Shown here: positions 26,799 to 37,641 of the stretch, piece by piece
How positions within the stretch are numbered: the stretch's first letter is position 1
Layout: every line of letters starts with the position of its first letter
Origin: Ephemerocybe angulata
Taxonomy: Eukaryota > Basidiomycota > Agaricomycetes > Agaricales > Psathyrellaceae
Assembly: GCA_013368325.1 (NCBI GenBank)
Contig: JAACJK010000009.1
Coordinates: forward strand, 434,001 to 498,000
Length of the DNA stretch: 64,000 nt
Reading direction: 5' to 3'
Translations under genes and position numbers: made by a program
The notes under the pieces: generated by a model
Database searches by the model: none
The model's input: the letters and a program-made list of their open reading frames with translations, nothing else
What the model was told of the DNA's origin: nothing

Positions 26799-27603
26799 CT
26801 ACTCTAGCTGGCTCAGGTGCGAGAAGGAGTCCACAACGGATCTGATTACGTCTTGGTCGACGTCCTCACCGTTTCTCTCCCGAGCGATCATTCTCATGAG
26901 GGCGCTTGTGATTCGCGGCCCAGAATTCTGGGCAAGCGTAAAGAAGTTGGTCTTCCATAGTACCAGGGCCAACTGCAGGAGGGAGTCATGAACACGAATC
27001 AATGCTCAACGTCAAAGAGACCATATAACATACGGTGTGGACCTCATGTAATATGTGTTTTTTATCTTCTTCGAATTCGCGCGCCCGTTTAAGATACGCC
27101 CTGGCGAGGGGCACGAACAAGGAACGCAGCGAGAGCGCTCCTCGCGTGTACTGAGCCCATTCGCGGGCATAGCAGCGTATCAACTCGCTATCTTCCTTGT
27201 GTGCCAGCGTTTTCTACATTAATATCCTTTAACCAGGTCTCGTTAATAGAAATCGCGAGAAGTGTACATGTCGAATGTCCTCCACCTGGGACGTGAAGAA
27301 TAAAACCAGTTCCATGTAGAGCTTGGGCCCGTCCCTATTACGCAGATCCATGAATTAAGCTCGATGATACCGCGTCGATGCCCAAGATGCACGGACGTAC
27401 GGTCTGGCACTGTGACCCTTTCGAGTGTCCTGTGCGCAGCACTCGTATACAGCTGAGTAAACAGCTGTGTGGGCTTTGATGCTCAATGGCCCTTCGGAGG
27501 CCATGATGCACTCGACGGCGGAGCGTAGGTAAGCCCAGATAATCTCAAATTTAGCATCAGGAGGAGGGGCAGTCTCGAGCTGGGCCATGGTTGTCGTGGT
27601 CAT
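26799..27603 (-). CDS. Stand-alone cullin N-terminal-like protein (copy b)
   Basis: A diverged paralogue of 22053-22908 with the same exon layout. It opens MTTTTMAQLETAPPPDA, then FEIIWAYLRSAVECIMASEG, YSAVYECCAQ, GPKLYMELVLFFTSQVED, TLAHKEDSELIRCYAREWAQ, RSLFVPLARAYLKRAREFEE, ILHEVHT|LALVLWKTNFF, ERNGEDVDQDVIRSVVDSF and SHLSQLE, then stops at 26799-26801. The stop falls at the homologous place to copy (a), at the end of the first cullin repeat. The reading frame is kept despite strong divergence, which suggests the short form is under constraint. The Rbx1-binding and neddylation regions are missing. Role as for copy (a): possible competitor or modified scaffold, inferred. Confidence 0.72.
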
Positions 27604-27895
27604 TTGAAGATGGCGATTGTCGATGGTATGGGTAAAGAGCTTTATGGGTAGCGGGGGGATATGCAGCCTAGATTGGGTGTATGTCCTGCGGGCTCACTCC
27701 CAAGTGACAAGGCCTCACTGCGATAGGGGTCATCCAGTGCATTCGTGACTCAAGTCCAATCTTTGACTAAACAGACACAAGGGCCCTTCAATAGGGATAA
27801 TTCTATTGGGCAACCCCCTTGCCGCGAGTAACTCCATTATGAGAGTATTCGTTATTTGGCAACCTCCTGGTTTACGCTTGAACTTTGGAAAAACA

Positions 27896-29207
27896 TCAAT
27901 TATGGCCCTTTTGAGATCCCAGCCCAACCAACTCCTCCCGCATCCCCCTCCAATCTCTCACCGCGTACTTCGCGACGAATGTCTCCCGGACCTCGCCTGT
28001 AATCTCTGCAACATCCAACGCCTCCGAAAACGTAATAGCGCCTTCCGGTGCCTGGTCTCCGTCGAAGTAGGGATAGTTCAGGAAGGCGTACGCTTTGTCG
28101 AGCGGGGAGAGGGTCTCGTGGGGCGGGACCTCGAGACCTTGCTCTGTGAACTCTTTGGGGAGGTGGAACCTAAACTCGGAACCATTTGAGAATTGGAGTT
28201 TGGATGGATGGAGAGGGTCTGCGTACATCATGACTGAGTCGAGGTCTACTGGGAGGACGGCACCGACTTGACTATCCTTGTAGGCCGCCCACCGCTTCAC
28301 AGTCCTCTCCGAGCTCCACACAGGGTCCTCCTCATTCCATCCCCAAAAGTGCTTCGTGATATCTATCCTCCCTCACACAGTCAGCCTCCCCTTTCCATTC
28401 AACAAGAGTATTAAAGTACAGAAACATACCATCCATCTTCCACTCCAAAACATCCCTCATCTTCGGATTCTTATGTTCATCCAAGAACCCCAATACATGC
28501 CCGAACTGGTGTAGTATATCGCCTCGGGACTGCGTGAGTGGCGGAGTAATATTCATCGTCGGCCCCGCGTACTTCGGGATGGACTCGATGTCCCCGGCGA
28601 GGTACGTCCAGGAGCCGACACCATAGGCTGCGAAGTAGATGCGGACTACGGCGTCCAGGGGTTTGAAGGAATGGGTTGGGCCTTCATCTTCCTCGTTCTC
28701 GTCTTCCCCCACCTTTTCTCCTTCGATGTGTGTTTGGCTGCGTCTGGTTGACATGGCTGCCCCTTCTTCTTCCTCGCCCTCCTCGTCAATCACATCCCCC
28801 TGGTCAACAAAAATTAATTTAACATTCGCACACTTCTCCCACTCCTTCGCCACCCTCCTAACAAACCGATGTTCCTCCAATTCCCCACCCCCAAACTCAC
28901 CCTGTCCCCTATGCTCAGAGAATCCACACGTAATCCTCTATAACAACCGTATGGGTGCCAGGCCAGAAGGTTAGCGCCGAAGTAAACTTGACTACCGAAC
29001 ATGGTAAAAGTATATTTATTGACTTACAGCACCGTTATCCCAGAGCCCATTCCGCCTGGTAAAAGGGACGATGGGCGACACCCCGTCATGCATCCTCGGA
29101 GCATCATCACGGCTCCCATCCTCAATCGCCCCGAAGTAGTTGCATACGCTCTGGATCGGTTCACCGTCTGCTGTGGGAGGGTAGACAAGGGGAGGGAAGA
29201 CCGGCAT
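27896..29207 (-). CDS. Metzincin/astacin-like protein with altered zinc site
   Basis: Exons at 29028-29207, 28430-28937 and 27896-28362 give 384 residues. LWDNGA|RITCGFSEHRGQG leads into the usual preamble RRVAKEWEKCANVKLIFVD, followed by an acidic insert, then GSWTYLAGDIESIPKYAGPT and MNI. The zinc-site segment is ILHQFGHVLGFLDEHKNP and the Met-turn is SVMMYAD. In astacin-like enzymes the site is HExxHxxGxxH. Here the catalytic Glu is Gln and the third ligand position is Asp. Asp in that position is known in snapalysin-like enzymes, but loss of the Glu argues against normal peptidase activity. No signal peptide is apparent at the chosen start (MPVFPPLVYPP). It is probably a pseudo-enzyme or an unusual variant. 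Confidence 0.8.
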
Positions 29208-29516
29208 TATGAAGCAATATAGGGATGGGGGTAGGACAGGGATGCAATGGGCGTATGGAACAAGAAGATACAGGGTCAGTGGTGCAAAGCAAACCTGAAT
29301 CGGGGATTCCGCAGACAACCCATCTCGTGGTCGCTTGAATTGAGGTTCCGCGACACAGGTCGGATTGACGGCTTGAATGACTGTCGTCCGAGCCCTATTG
29401 CGTCTGCAGATGTCAGGCGACCAACTCTCGAGTCTCAGCTAAGCCAGTCGCAGCTCGGACCGAACGTTACTGCACCCCGTGGTATATCATGAAATTAACC
29501 GAGTATAAAATACGAA

Positions 29517-31459
29517 TTAAGGAAACATATCTTCAAACTTCCCAAACAGAATAGCAGATAAACAAGGCACCTCATGCACCGCAAGCAACGTCTACACCCC
29601 CCAAAGAAAACATCATCAGCCCCTCCAAAAGCAAAACCAAAAACCAAAAACCAAAGCACTCACATCAACAAGCTCATTCGGCAGCGCGTCGAGCGCCAAC
29701 TGGCTCCACCTCGCAAGCCCAGGCATAAGCCCCGCCAGCCTCACCCTGACCATATCCTCACTGCTCCCATCATCCACAAAGACGTTCTTCATGAGCCCCT
29801 GGAAGAGCACGTCCACCGCGCGGTCGAGGCATACCTCCAGGACGCGGGCAAAGTCCGGCGAGGCGATCACGGACTGCGTCTCGTCCATCAGGCTCAGGAA
29901 CTTGGCGTCGTTGAAGATATGCGGGTATGGGGGTGCCGAGGACGCACCAGCTTCTGAGGTTCCCGCGAGCGAGATGGATCGTGCGCGGGATGGGGAGAGT
30001 TGGGAGGAGGAGAGGGTGGAAGTGTCGCCGGATGGATGTGACAGGGCATGTTGGCTTACGGGTTGGTCTTTGGTGTCGGGGTTGAGGTGGTATGCGGGGA
30101 TGTTGGAGGTGTTTTCGCTTGAGGGGAGGAAACCGCCTTGTACGAGGACGTGGTGGATTGTTTCGGGGGTGGAAGGTAATAGCGACGAGGAGAAGCTGCT
30201 AGGTGTAAATACCTTGAATATCACTGGGAAGTAGGAAAGCATACCTTGTTCGCCTTTCGGTACCTTCGAACGTGACTTCGTGCTCGACTCTTCTCCGTAC
30301 ATCGCCAACAAGACGGTGGAGGTCCATCGCAGACAACTTCGTCTTGAGCGAAACACCTTCGAACACCTCTTCAACGCCTCTTCGTACACGCTCCCCCACG
30401 TCCTTCCATCCTACATGCAACAACCACCAGCTCATCGTCAAATACTTGTTCTCCGTCTCCTCACTGATCTCCTCGTTGACGCTGCACCCCTCCTCGTCTT
30501 CCTCACCGAAGGAACTACCGCTAAGCAGCGCCTCGAGCCCTTCGAGCCCGGCACCTCCCCCTCCGAGTCCGAGACCTTGGAACAGCATGTTGCTGAGCGT
30601 GAGCTGCGCCTCCAGCTTCTCGCGGATGCGCTCTTGCTCTTCCTCCTCGACCACGGATTGCACGTATTTGGATCTTGCTAGGAGGGTGAGTTGCAGCGTT
30701 GTGAGGAGGCAGAGGAGGGTGATGGAGTAGAGTGTTGTGAGTGTTCTCGTAAGCGTCAGCATTTTGACTTCGTTCCACAGTTCCGCTTTCGTTCGTGAAT
30801 CGGAGCAGTTGGACGCTATGGAAGTCTGACTGAGAATACTCTCAGACTAGTACGTTCGTCAGCGGAGATCTTCATGATATTTGGGGAAGCGTACCAATGC
30901 GGGGATGAGATCGCTCGTGATGCTCGCACTACCGCTGGCAGTCTCCGAGTTCAAGCTCTCCAGGGACGCAGACACCGATGGGCCCGTTTCCCCCGCGATA
31001 TTTGACGACGAGTCGACCCAGCTTTGGACTATCGAAGCTGATAGCGATGAAGCCGAGTGTGCGTCGTGTTCTTGTACCACCTCTATTGACGATGCGAGGC
31101 TCGGGGTCTGTGGGGCCGGCTTCTTCGATGACCGCGACTGCAATTCTTTGGTTAGCGTCTCTACGTTCATCTCGGCGAGTATCTGTGAGGAGAGTGTCGG
31201 TAGTAACGCGAGGATGGTGTAGGATGTCGTTTCGTGTGTCTGCTGGAACCGTCGCTTCAGGCTTTCGTTTGGGATGAGTTTGGTTTGGAATAACGATATA
31301 AACAACGACGTACTTGTCCTGGGCCTGCGTTTCTATCTCCATCTTCTGTTTGACCTCTTCCAAACGTTCCCGGATAAAGTTGTTGGCCATGTAGAGACCG
31401 CCGAAGAAGCCAGCCGTCTTCATGACCGCCTTCCGAGACGGTATAATTGAGAAACCCAT
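29517..31459 (-). CDS. PEX3: Peroxin 3 (peroxisome biogenesis membrane protein)
   Basis: The start is MGFSIIPSRKAVMKTAGFFG, followed by GLYMANNFIRERLEEVKQKM, the short N-terminal membrane anchor and following helix seen in Pex3. Later exons carry LKRRFQQTHETTSYTILALL, LWNEVKMLTLTRTLTTLYS, the hydrophobic ITLLCLLTTLQLTLLAR, and KYLTMSWWLLHVGWKDVGER with DLHRLVGDVRRRVE. The last exon ends LSAILFGKFEDMFP. At least four short introns are placed by frame continuity. Pex3 sits in the peroxisomal/ER membrane and docks Pex19 to insert membrane proteins. Ser/Thr-rich and Gly/Glu-rich inserts make it longer than yeast Pex3. A CGT microsatellite lies just upstream and would add a poly-Asp run if translation started further upstream. 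Confidence 0.88.
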
Positions 31460-31472
31460 TGGACTGAGTTTG

Positions 31473-31473
<1 letters not shown>

Positions 31474-31506
<33 letters not shown>
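31474..31506. repeat. (CGT)n microsatellite upstream of PEX3
   Basis: About eleven CGT units in a row, 15 bp upstream of the PEX3 start. On the PEX3 strand it reads as GAC repeats in frame with the ATG. Confidence 0.9.
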
Positions 31507-33534
31507 GCAGGTATAAGGGTAATGGAAAGACCAGTTCCCGGTTATGATGATGGTAGAAGGATGAAACACATGCTAAGCGCTGGACCAACCCACTTTAGCG
31601 GCAAGGTGGCGGCATTTCAAAATTCGGCAATTGCCTTAATAGTTGCGGCGCTTAAAAGCTTAAAGACTCAATTACCTCGCGCCCTTGCTTCCTGTGCGCA
31701 TCTTCGACCAAGATTTAGCCACCTGCCGTAACGGCCACAGTTATACTCGTGGCCTTCGAGCTACACAGTCCCATCTAGAAAGCATTCCTCCATGTCAAAG
31801 TCAGATGTCCGGAATGCATAAATGAAGGGTGTGATATGTGGCACAACCGAGAGCCCATCCAAGTCGACACAGACTATCACATCCTCTTCATCCATACCAT
31901 AGACAACAAGGATGACCTCACAACCATCTGCTACAGTTGCTGCGCTCGAGACCATGCCCCATGGGCATACCTTCACACCGGCCCTCCGAGGAGCGGTTGT
32001 CCACGGCTATCACAGCGTATCGCCGCAAAACTTGCCCCCGGCACATTCTGACCGATTTTTTAAAATATAGAAGAAAACATACACAATACACCAGAAATGA
32101 GGCTGAAGCAACTTATGCGAGTTTATGCAAAAAGAAGGAGGAAAACAACGTCAATGGGCCGACAGAAACGATGCAAAATGTGCCGTGGGGTGAAATTACA
32201 GTCACATTCGGCGGACATTCTGTTCGCCTTTCAGGCTACATATTCCCCAATAGCCCCTCATATTCTCAGTAGGTTAGAATAAACAGGTTTATTGGTGCTC
32301 TATATTACACAGGACCACGTCCGTACTGCGGGACCCTAATCGCTACTCGCCTCGAGGGCATACAGGCGAAATATCCCATTGCTTCCCCTCCCGCTGTTCC
32401 TCCTCCTGGACCTTCGCCTCCCCCCCTCCCCTGTTCCTCCTCCTTGACCTTCGCCTCCTCCCCCTCTTAAAGCACACAGGCTCAACTCACCGCTTCGAAA
32501 CCCCTGCTAATCCAACCCGTCGTTGCAGTACAAGGCGCGTTCGGCGCGACGGTGATCTTGCGAGGTCAATACGGCGGTAAGGCATATCTGGTCGCAAGGC
32601 GTACTGGTCGTGCTTTTGGGCTGGAAGAAGTAATTAGGTCGGTATGTGATAATGATGTCTGAGAGACGTACCAGGATGTAGTACCGTGCATGTAAATTCG
32701 CTCCTCATCGCAACGCCGTGAGCAAAAGTGTTCCCATTCCCTCCCGCTCGTTCTCCTCCTGTTCCTTCGCCTCCTCCCAAAACGCACAACCCGCCTCCTA
32801 TAGTCGGGCTCCTTCATTCTCCGCCACGTCTCATGCCCTCTTTAAACGCTCCAGTGAACGACTTAGATGTACTCCACGCGAGTATCGACACGGGTCGTGA
32901 GGGCGGTGACCGTGAATAGGCTCTGTGGCCGCAGGGCGTGATCGTCGCGTCCAGTGGGAGCCGGGGGAACCAGATGGGGCAGGCGTATGTGGCGACGCAC
33001 AACCGGCATACCTCCACAATCATGGTGCAGAAAGAAAGGAACGAAAAGCTGCACGTACGACGTTCGCCCGCCCAAAATTGACCCCACTACACCAACCCTA
33101 GTACCCCGCTGCCCCGCCCTTCGAGCCGCCGTTTGAAAACACATCGCCAAAGTGGGAGAAGCACATTCGACTAATGACATTAGTCGATATTGGGCAATTC
33201 AATGATGGTGTGCAACGTACCGGGTCATGGTACAGGGAGAGAAGGAGTGTAACGCAGCCGATCAAAAGCTCGCGGCGACTGGGCCATCGCTGGCACCTAT
33301 TCCCACAAAGGTCGCCTTGAGCACATTGCTGAACAGTAATCAGTAAATTCCGATGGGTATTCTGGGCATGTTGACCGAAATTTATGACGAGCAGATTGAG
33401 AGAGCATTGCGAGAGAAACACGGAAAGTAGCCCATAATTTGCCGCGGAATTTTCCTTTTGGGCACATTTCGGGCCAATTGCTCCAAATTTCACGAATGTC
33501 CAAAAATGTGCCATTGGACAACTTTTGCTCTGAT
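31507..33534. other. Spacer without recognisable genes
   Basis: About 2 kb with no convincing exon. Three similar C/T-rich modules (GTTC/TCCTCCT.. then CCTTCGCCTCC) occur between 32,390 and 32,775. Open frames are short and without known motifs. Confidence 0.4.
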
Positions 33535-34130
33535 ACGCTGTGTATCCATGGAACAGTGTACACATATTGCGCAAGCTCATGGACGTTGCCCGGGTACGTA
33601 CACATCCTTGCCCTAGGTCTGATGATTTACCCAGTTTATCCAGCTGTTGAACATTGATCATCGCCCGTTCAGCGAGATGCCCACCGACGCTGAGCTGGTC
33701 GGAGCAGAGCTCTACAAGAAACTGGTTGCATATTTCATTTCGCTGGTTCAGCGAATACAAAAAGTACGTCCCCGGCTCCATTACTTCTGTTACTCTTGTT
33801 AAACTGCCGACCATCATGTCTACCTATAAACTAGCACACAAGGGTGGCATCGAGTTGCTGCGCGACTATGGCTACGAATGGGATCGCTATATACGAGGGG
33901 CTGCTGCTTTACGCTCATTGTTCTCGCATCTCGATCGTCATTGGATAAAGCGGGAGCGTGACGAGGGTAAACGACACGTACGAGGTGTACACTGTATGTC
34001 ATACTATTTTACTAACGTCGGTCCATGCTCAAGTGCTCGTCACCTCATATAGCTAGCGCTAGTTCAATGGAACATGGATTCCTTCTGCCTCGGCAAATGG
34101 GCGAGCTATACCTGGCAGCTCTACTATCCG
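33535..34130 (+). pseudogene. Cullin N-terminal-like fragment (copy c)
   Basis: This is the copy of gene (a) in the right inverted-repeat arm. Recognisable exons are HGTVYTYCASS, then ELVGAELYKKLVAYFISLVQ, KLAHKGGIELLRDYGYEWDR and RSLFSHLDRHWIKRERDEGK. The first exon of (a), with the IWAYL..LEHIM helix, is not found upstream. After the last intron the frame reads LVQWN and diverges at once, so the ERNGE..VDSF helix is lost by deletion. It is best read as a truncated pseudogene, although the middle exons are still open. Confidence 0.7.
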
Positions 34131-34888
34131 TGACTGATCTACGTGTAGCTGATATATGATATGCCTGCGGAGTATCGTGTTTCAAGCGCGAGATGGCTTG
34201 GGGGCTGTCAAAGCCAAGTCAAAGCACCAGCACAGAGTTCTTAAAGTGCTCGATGGAGATGAATGGTATGAGCGGAAGCAGATGACGGGACTTCAAGCGC
34301 TTAAAGAAGGATTATCATCATAAAAAACTCGGCTTCTGTCGGGCGTCAGTCAGTCCAGGGCCAGGGGCACGCGTGGATGCGAGGGAAATGTGGAGAAGAG
34401 TGCCAGAGCGTGCCTCCATCGAAAAGCAGCAAAATCAAATGATCAAATCACGCCGCAGAAAGGGAGCTTGGATAGTGGGCGAGCGTCGCGTCTAGGGCCT
34501 CTAGGCGCCTTGCCTAGCCCCCTTCATAAGCCGCCCGCTCTTGGTGCCTCTCGGGGATGAGCAGCAACATAACCACGCGCTCGCGGTTTATTTACCGTCA
34601 TTACGCCTGCATTTCTCCGAGTGCCCCTGTTTCTTGGCCGTGCTCGGGGAACCGGGGTAGCGGGGAAGGCTGGGGAAGGAGTATTAAGAATGCTGATGCT
34701 CATAGAAGTTGGATAGTAGAAGGGTCATGCACTGGAGAAGCCGTGATCAGGAGAAGAGGCTCGTTGGCTTCGTTTCTCGAATGCTGGGTGGCAATGTGCC
34801 CCTTTGAAATGTAGGCGCTTAATTCTGTTAAGGCCCTCAGACGGAGCCTTCCGAGGACGGATTCTTTTTTCCAGGGTTCTAGCGTTCA
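33535..34888. repeat. Right arm of 1.4-kb inverted duplication
   Basis: The reverse complement matches 21348-22760. It includes the cullin exons at its left end and the non-coding stretch around 34,170-34,888 at its right end, where the match stops at the shared word TCCAGGGTTCTAGCGTTC. Confidence 0.8.
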
Positions 34889-35123
34889 TGTACCATCCGT
34901 TATCGTTATTCTACCACTGAAATCATGAATAACATATGGAACTGAACTTTGGATACATAGTGGAGACTTTAAAGAGATGATAGCCGGCAAGCCTGCTCAA
35001 TAAAATCACAATACAATGACGTTCGTTATAAGCAGGAAAATGGACAGGGGGATCGTACACCGTTGTGCAAAGGATGATACATCGGGGATTAACATGAAGA
35101 AACGTAACATGCGACTCGTCTCG
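34889..35123. other. Short spacer
   Basis: AT-rich flank between the inverted-repeat arm and the stop of the gene at 35124-35857; probably the 3' UTR of that gene. Confidence 0.35.
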
Positions 35124-35857
35124 CTAATTCCATTGGAGCTGCCGTACTCCCTTCAGCCACGGGTTGAATTGAGCGTTGAATTCCCGAGAATCCATGTACT
35201 TCCAAGTCGTCTGCCCGTAGTCGAGCCACCATTGGGCTTGGTTGTCGGCCAGAACCTGGGTCGAACCCTCGCCTATTCCAAGAAAGTCTTGAAGGGTATT
35301 GATGTCGGCCTGCGAGGGCTTGCTCCTGCCAGTGGCGTAGGAATCGGCGAGGGCGATGCACTGGTGAAATCTGAAGCCTGCTGTCATCACCGGGGCGACG
35401 AGGGCGTACCCCGGCAACCTGGCCATTATTTCAGGGAACCGTTTCCGGAGAACGGTGTTGAGGGGTAGGACCATTTCTGCCCAATCAACCGACCAGGGAT
35501 TAGCGTCTGCTGGGGTGTTTGGCGGCAGAAAGTTGCAACGCTGTGCAATGTTGAAGAGGGCATTAGGCGGCATGGCCCATCCGAAAAGAAAGCGGGGAGG
35601 TTGGAAGCTGAAACCCTTTCGAAGGTGAAGCCTCTCGGGGATCATGTTTCTAGGGAAGTGCGCAATTAGGTTCGCGATCCAATGCCTCACTGTCCACTGG
35701 GACCCCGAACCCTAGCAAGTTCGATTCAACATCTGGTGACTTGGCATCCAGAAATGATACTCACTTGCAAGAGATTCCAAGGAAGAAATTCATCAGGAAG
35801 ACCACTGTAGAAGGCCATAAATGTATCCCGGTGTTGTCTCTTGAGTTCGGTAGACAT
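35124..35857 (-). CDS. Hypothetical protein, tandem family, complete copy
   Basis: Two exons: a short first exon starting at 35857 (MSTELKRQHRDTFMAFYSGL, ending LPWNLLQ), then a 50-60-nt intron, then a long exon to the stop at 35124. Features are QWTVRHWIANLIAHFPRN, PPRFLFGWAMPPNALFNIAQ, RCNFLPPNTPADANPW, RKRFPEIMARLPGYALVAPV and TQVLADNQAQWWLDYGQTTW. It is rich in Trp and Pro and looks like a compact soluble helical protein without a signal peptide. I do not recognise the family. The closest relative in the window is the adjacent copy at 36006-36645. Confidence 0.65.
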
Positions 35858-36005
35858 GATAGTGGTGGTTGAGAAAGAAGATCGTTCAGGTTATTGCAGG
35901 ACCTCAGTGGCACACCGGTACGGCCACTAATTTGAAAGCCGGTTCGATGGGCGCTCTATGGCGGAAAGGACAAACTGTGGGTGATGCTCATCATTGGACG
36001 GTGGA

Positions 36006-36645
36006 TTATGCAGTACTACTGGAACACTGCGACAAAGTTGCTTGCAATACAGGATTCGCAACGGATTCCTCCTGAATCTGCCTTACTTCCTTCAGCCACG
36101 GCTTAGATATTGTGTTGAATTCCCGAGAATCCATGTACATCCAAGTGTACTGCCCGTAGTCGAGCCACCATTTGGCTTGATTGTCGGCCAGAACCTGGGT
36201 CGAAAATTCGCCTATTCCAAGGAAGTCCTCAAGGGTATTGATGTCGTCCTGTGAGGGCTTTCTGTTCCCAGTGGCATAGGAATCGGCGAGAACAATGCAC
36301 TGGTGATATCTCCACCCTGCTGTCATCACCGGATCGATGAGGGCGTACCCCGGCAACCTGGCCATTATTTCAGGGAACCGCTTCCGGAGAATGGCGTTGA
36401 GGGGTAGAACCATTTTGGCCCATTTAAGGGTCTCCGGATCAAGGTCTGCAGGGGTGTCCGGCGGCAGAAAGTTGCAACGCTGCGCGACCTTGAATAAAAC
36501 GCTGGAAGACATGGCCCATCCGAAAAGAAAGCGGGGAGGTTGGAAGCTGAGACCCTTTTGAAGATGAAGCTTCGCGGGAATTGCGTCTCTAGGGAAGAGC
36601 GCAAGTAGGTTATCGATCCAATGCTTCCCTGTCCAACGGGTTCCC
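36006..36645 (-). pseudogene. Hypothetical protein, tandem family, 5'-truncated copy
   Basis: A clear duplicate of the second exon of 35124-35857. It shares RCNFLPPDTPADLDP, RKRFPEIMARLPGYALIDPV, TQVLADNQAKWWLDYGQYTW and YMDSREFNT, with a longer, different C-terminus. Homology upstream runs through the intron acceptor and most of the intron, then stops where the donor should be (the GAGTATCA word near 36,694). No copy of the first exon is seen. An internal ATG (MSSSVLFKVAQRC) could still give about 168 residues, so a shortened product is possible. Confidence 0.6.
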
Positions 36646-37641
36646 TAGCAAGTTCGATTCAACACCTGGTGACTTGGCATTCAGAAATCATTTGATACTC
36701 CCGCACCCTAGGCAGCGTAGTCTGCAGTCACGTGAAACCCGGGGGGGCCATTTTTTGGTAAGCGAAAAAGGGCCTGGAGGGGGTTTTGCAGTGTGGTGCA
36801 GTTTCACCAAAGTACGAAATAGGAAACAGCTTTATAATCGAAGGGTTGTTGCGATCACCGCGGGCCACCTGGGGGTTTCTCTGGTATGGCGCTCCAGTCT
36901 GAGCAGATACGGGGGGCAACGCAGACAAGCTGCCGCGGCGTAGTATATAGAAGGGCAGAGTGATTTAGGCTGGTATTGGATGTCTTTGGGGCGCTGAAAA
37001 CGCAGGAGAATGGTGAATGGTGCTTGGAGGCAGCTCATGGGGGAATGGGCGATGGAATGCGAGTGGAGCACGTTACCCGCCCGATATTGCTGATATTTTT
37101 CGGTCTTGCGGACAGGTCATATGTCCGCGAAGGAAAGTAAAGATATCCCTCAATAGAACTTGCCAAAATAACAGAGGCGGGAGTAGGCCTCTGGGCAGGA
37201 TGGGGTTTATGTCGCTTGCACAAATGAACTCTAAGATTTATTTTGGAAACCGCTATGGCTAAGTATTCAGTACCACCGTGATGCACATATGGTAAAAGCT
37301 GAGGGCAGAGGGAGTTGTACAGCAAGATTGTATGGAGGGGAGGCTACAGCAGGGAGGATCAAATAGGCCGTGGCGTGCGATCGGGGATTGTGGGTTTCCA
37401 TGCATCCCGGGTCCGGACATTGACAGGGATATCGTCGGAAGGGAGGGGCGGGACCCGCGGAACCAAAGGTTCCGCGGGGTACGGGAAGCAAGACGTAACA
37501 GATTTGGACCTAGGGGAGGATTGAGCGGACATCGGCTACAATTCCTTTCCCAGATATCATCCGGAGGCGGGGTCAATGGAAAACGGGTCCCGCAACGGGC
37601 ACAAGATGCAACAGGGTATGCGGACATCGGGCGATCTTTCT
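36646..37641. other. Spacer without recognisable genes
   Basis: No exon with known motifs. The stretch 37,420-37,490 holds a GC-rich pair of GGGACCCGCGGAACC/GGTTCCGCGGGGTAC words that fold back on each other. Confidence 0.35.

Noticed and set aside
30272..30730. Plus-strand open frames opposite PEX3
   Set aside because: Antisense shadows of the PEX3 exons, which carry clear family motifs.
33098..33817. 239-residue minus-strand open frame
   Set aside because: It lies partly antisense to the cullin-like exons and has no motif of its own; best read as a shadow.
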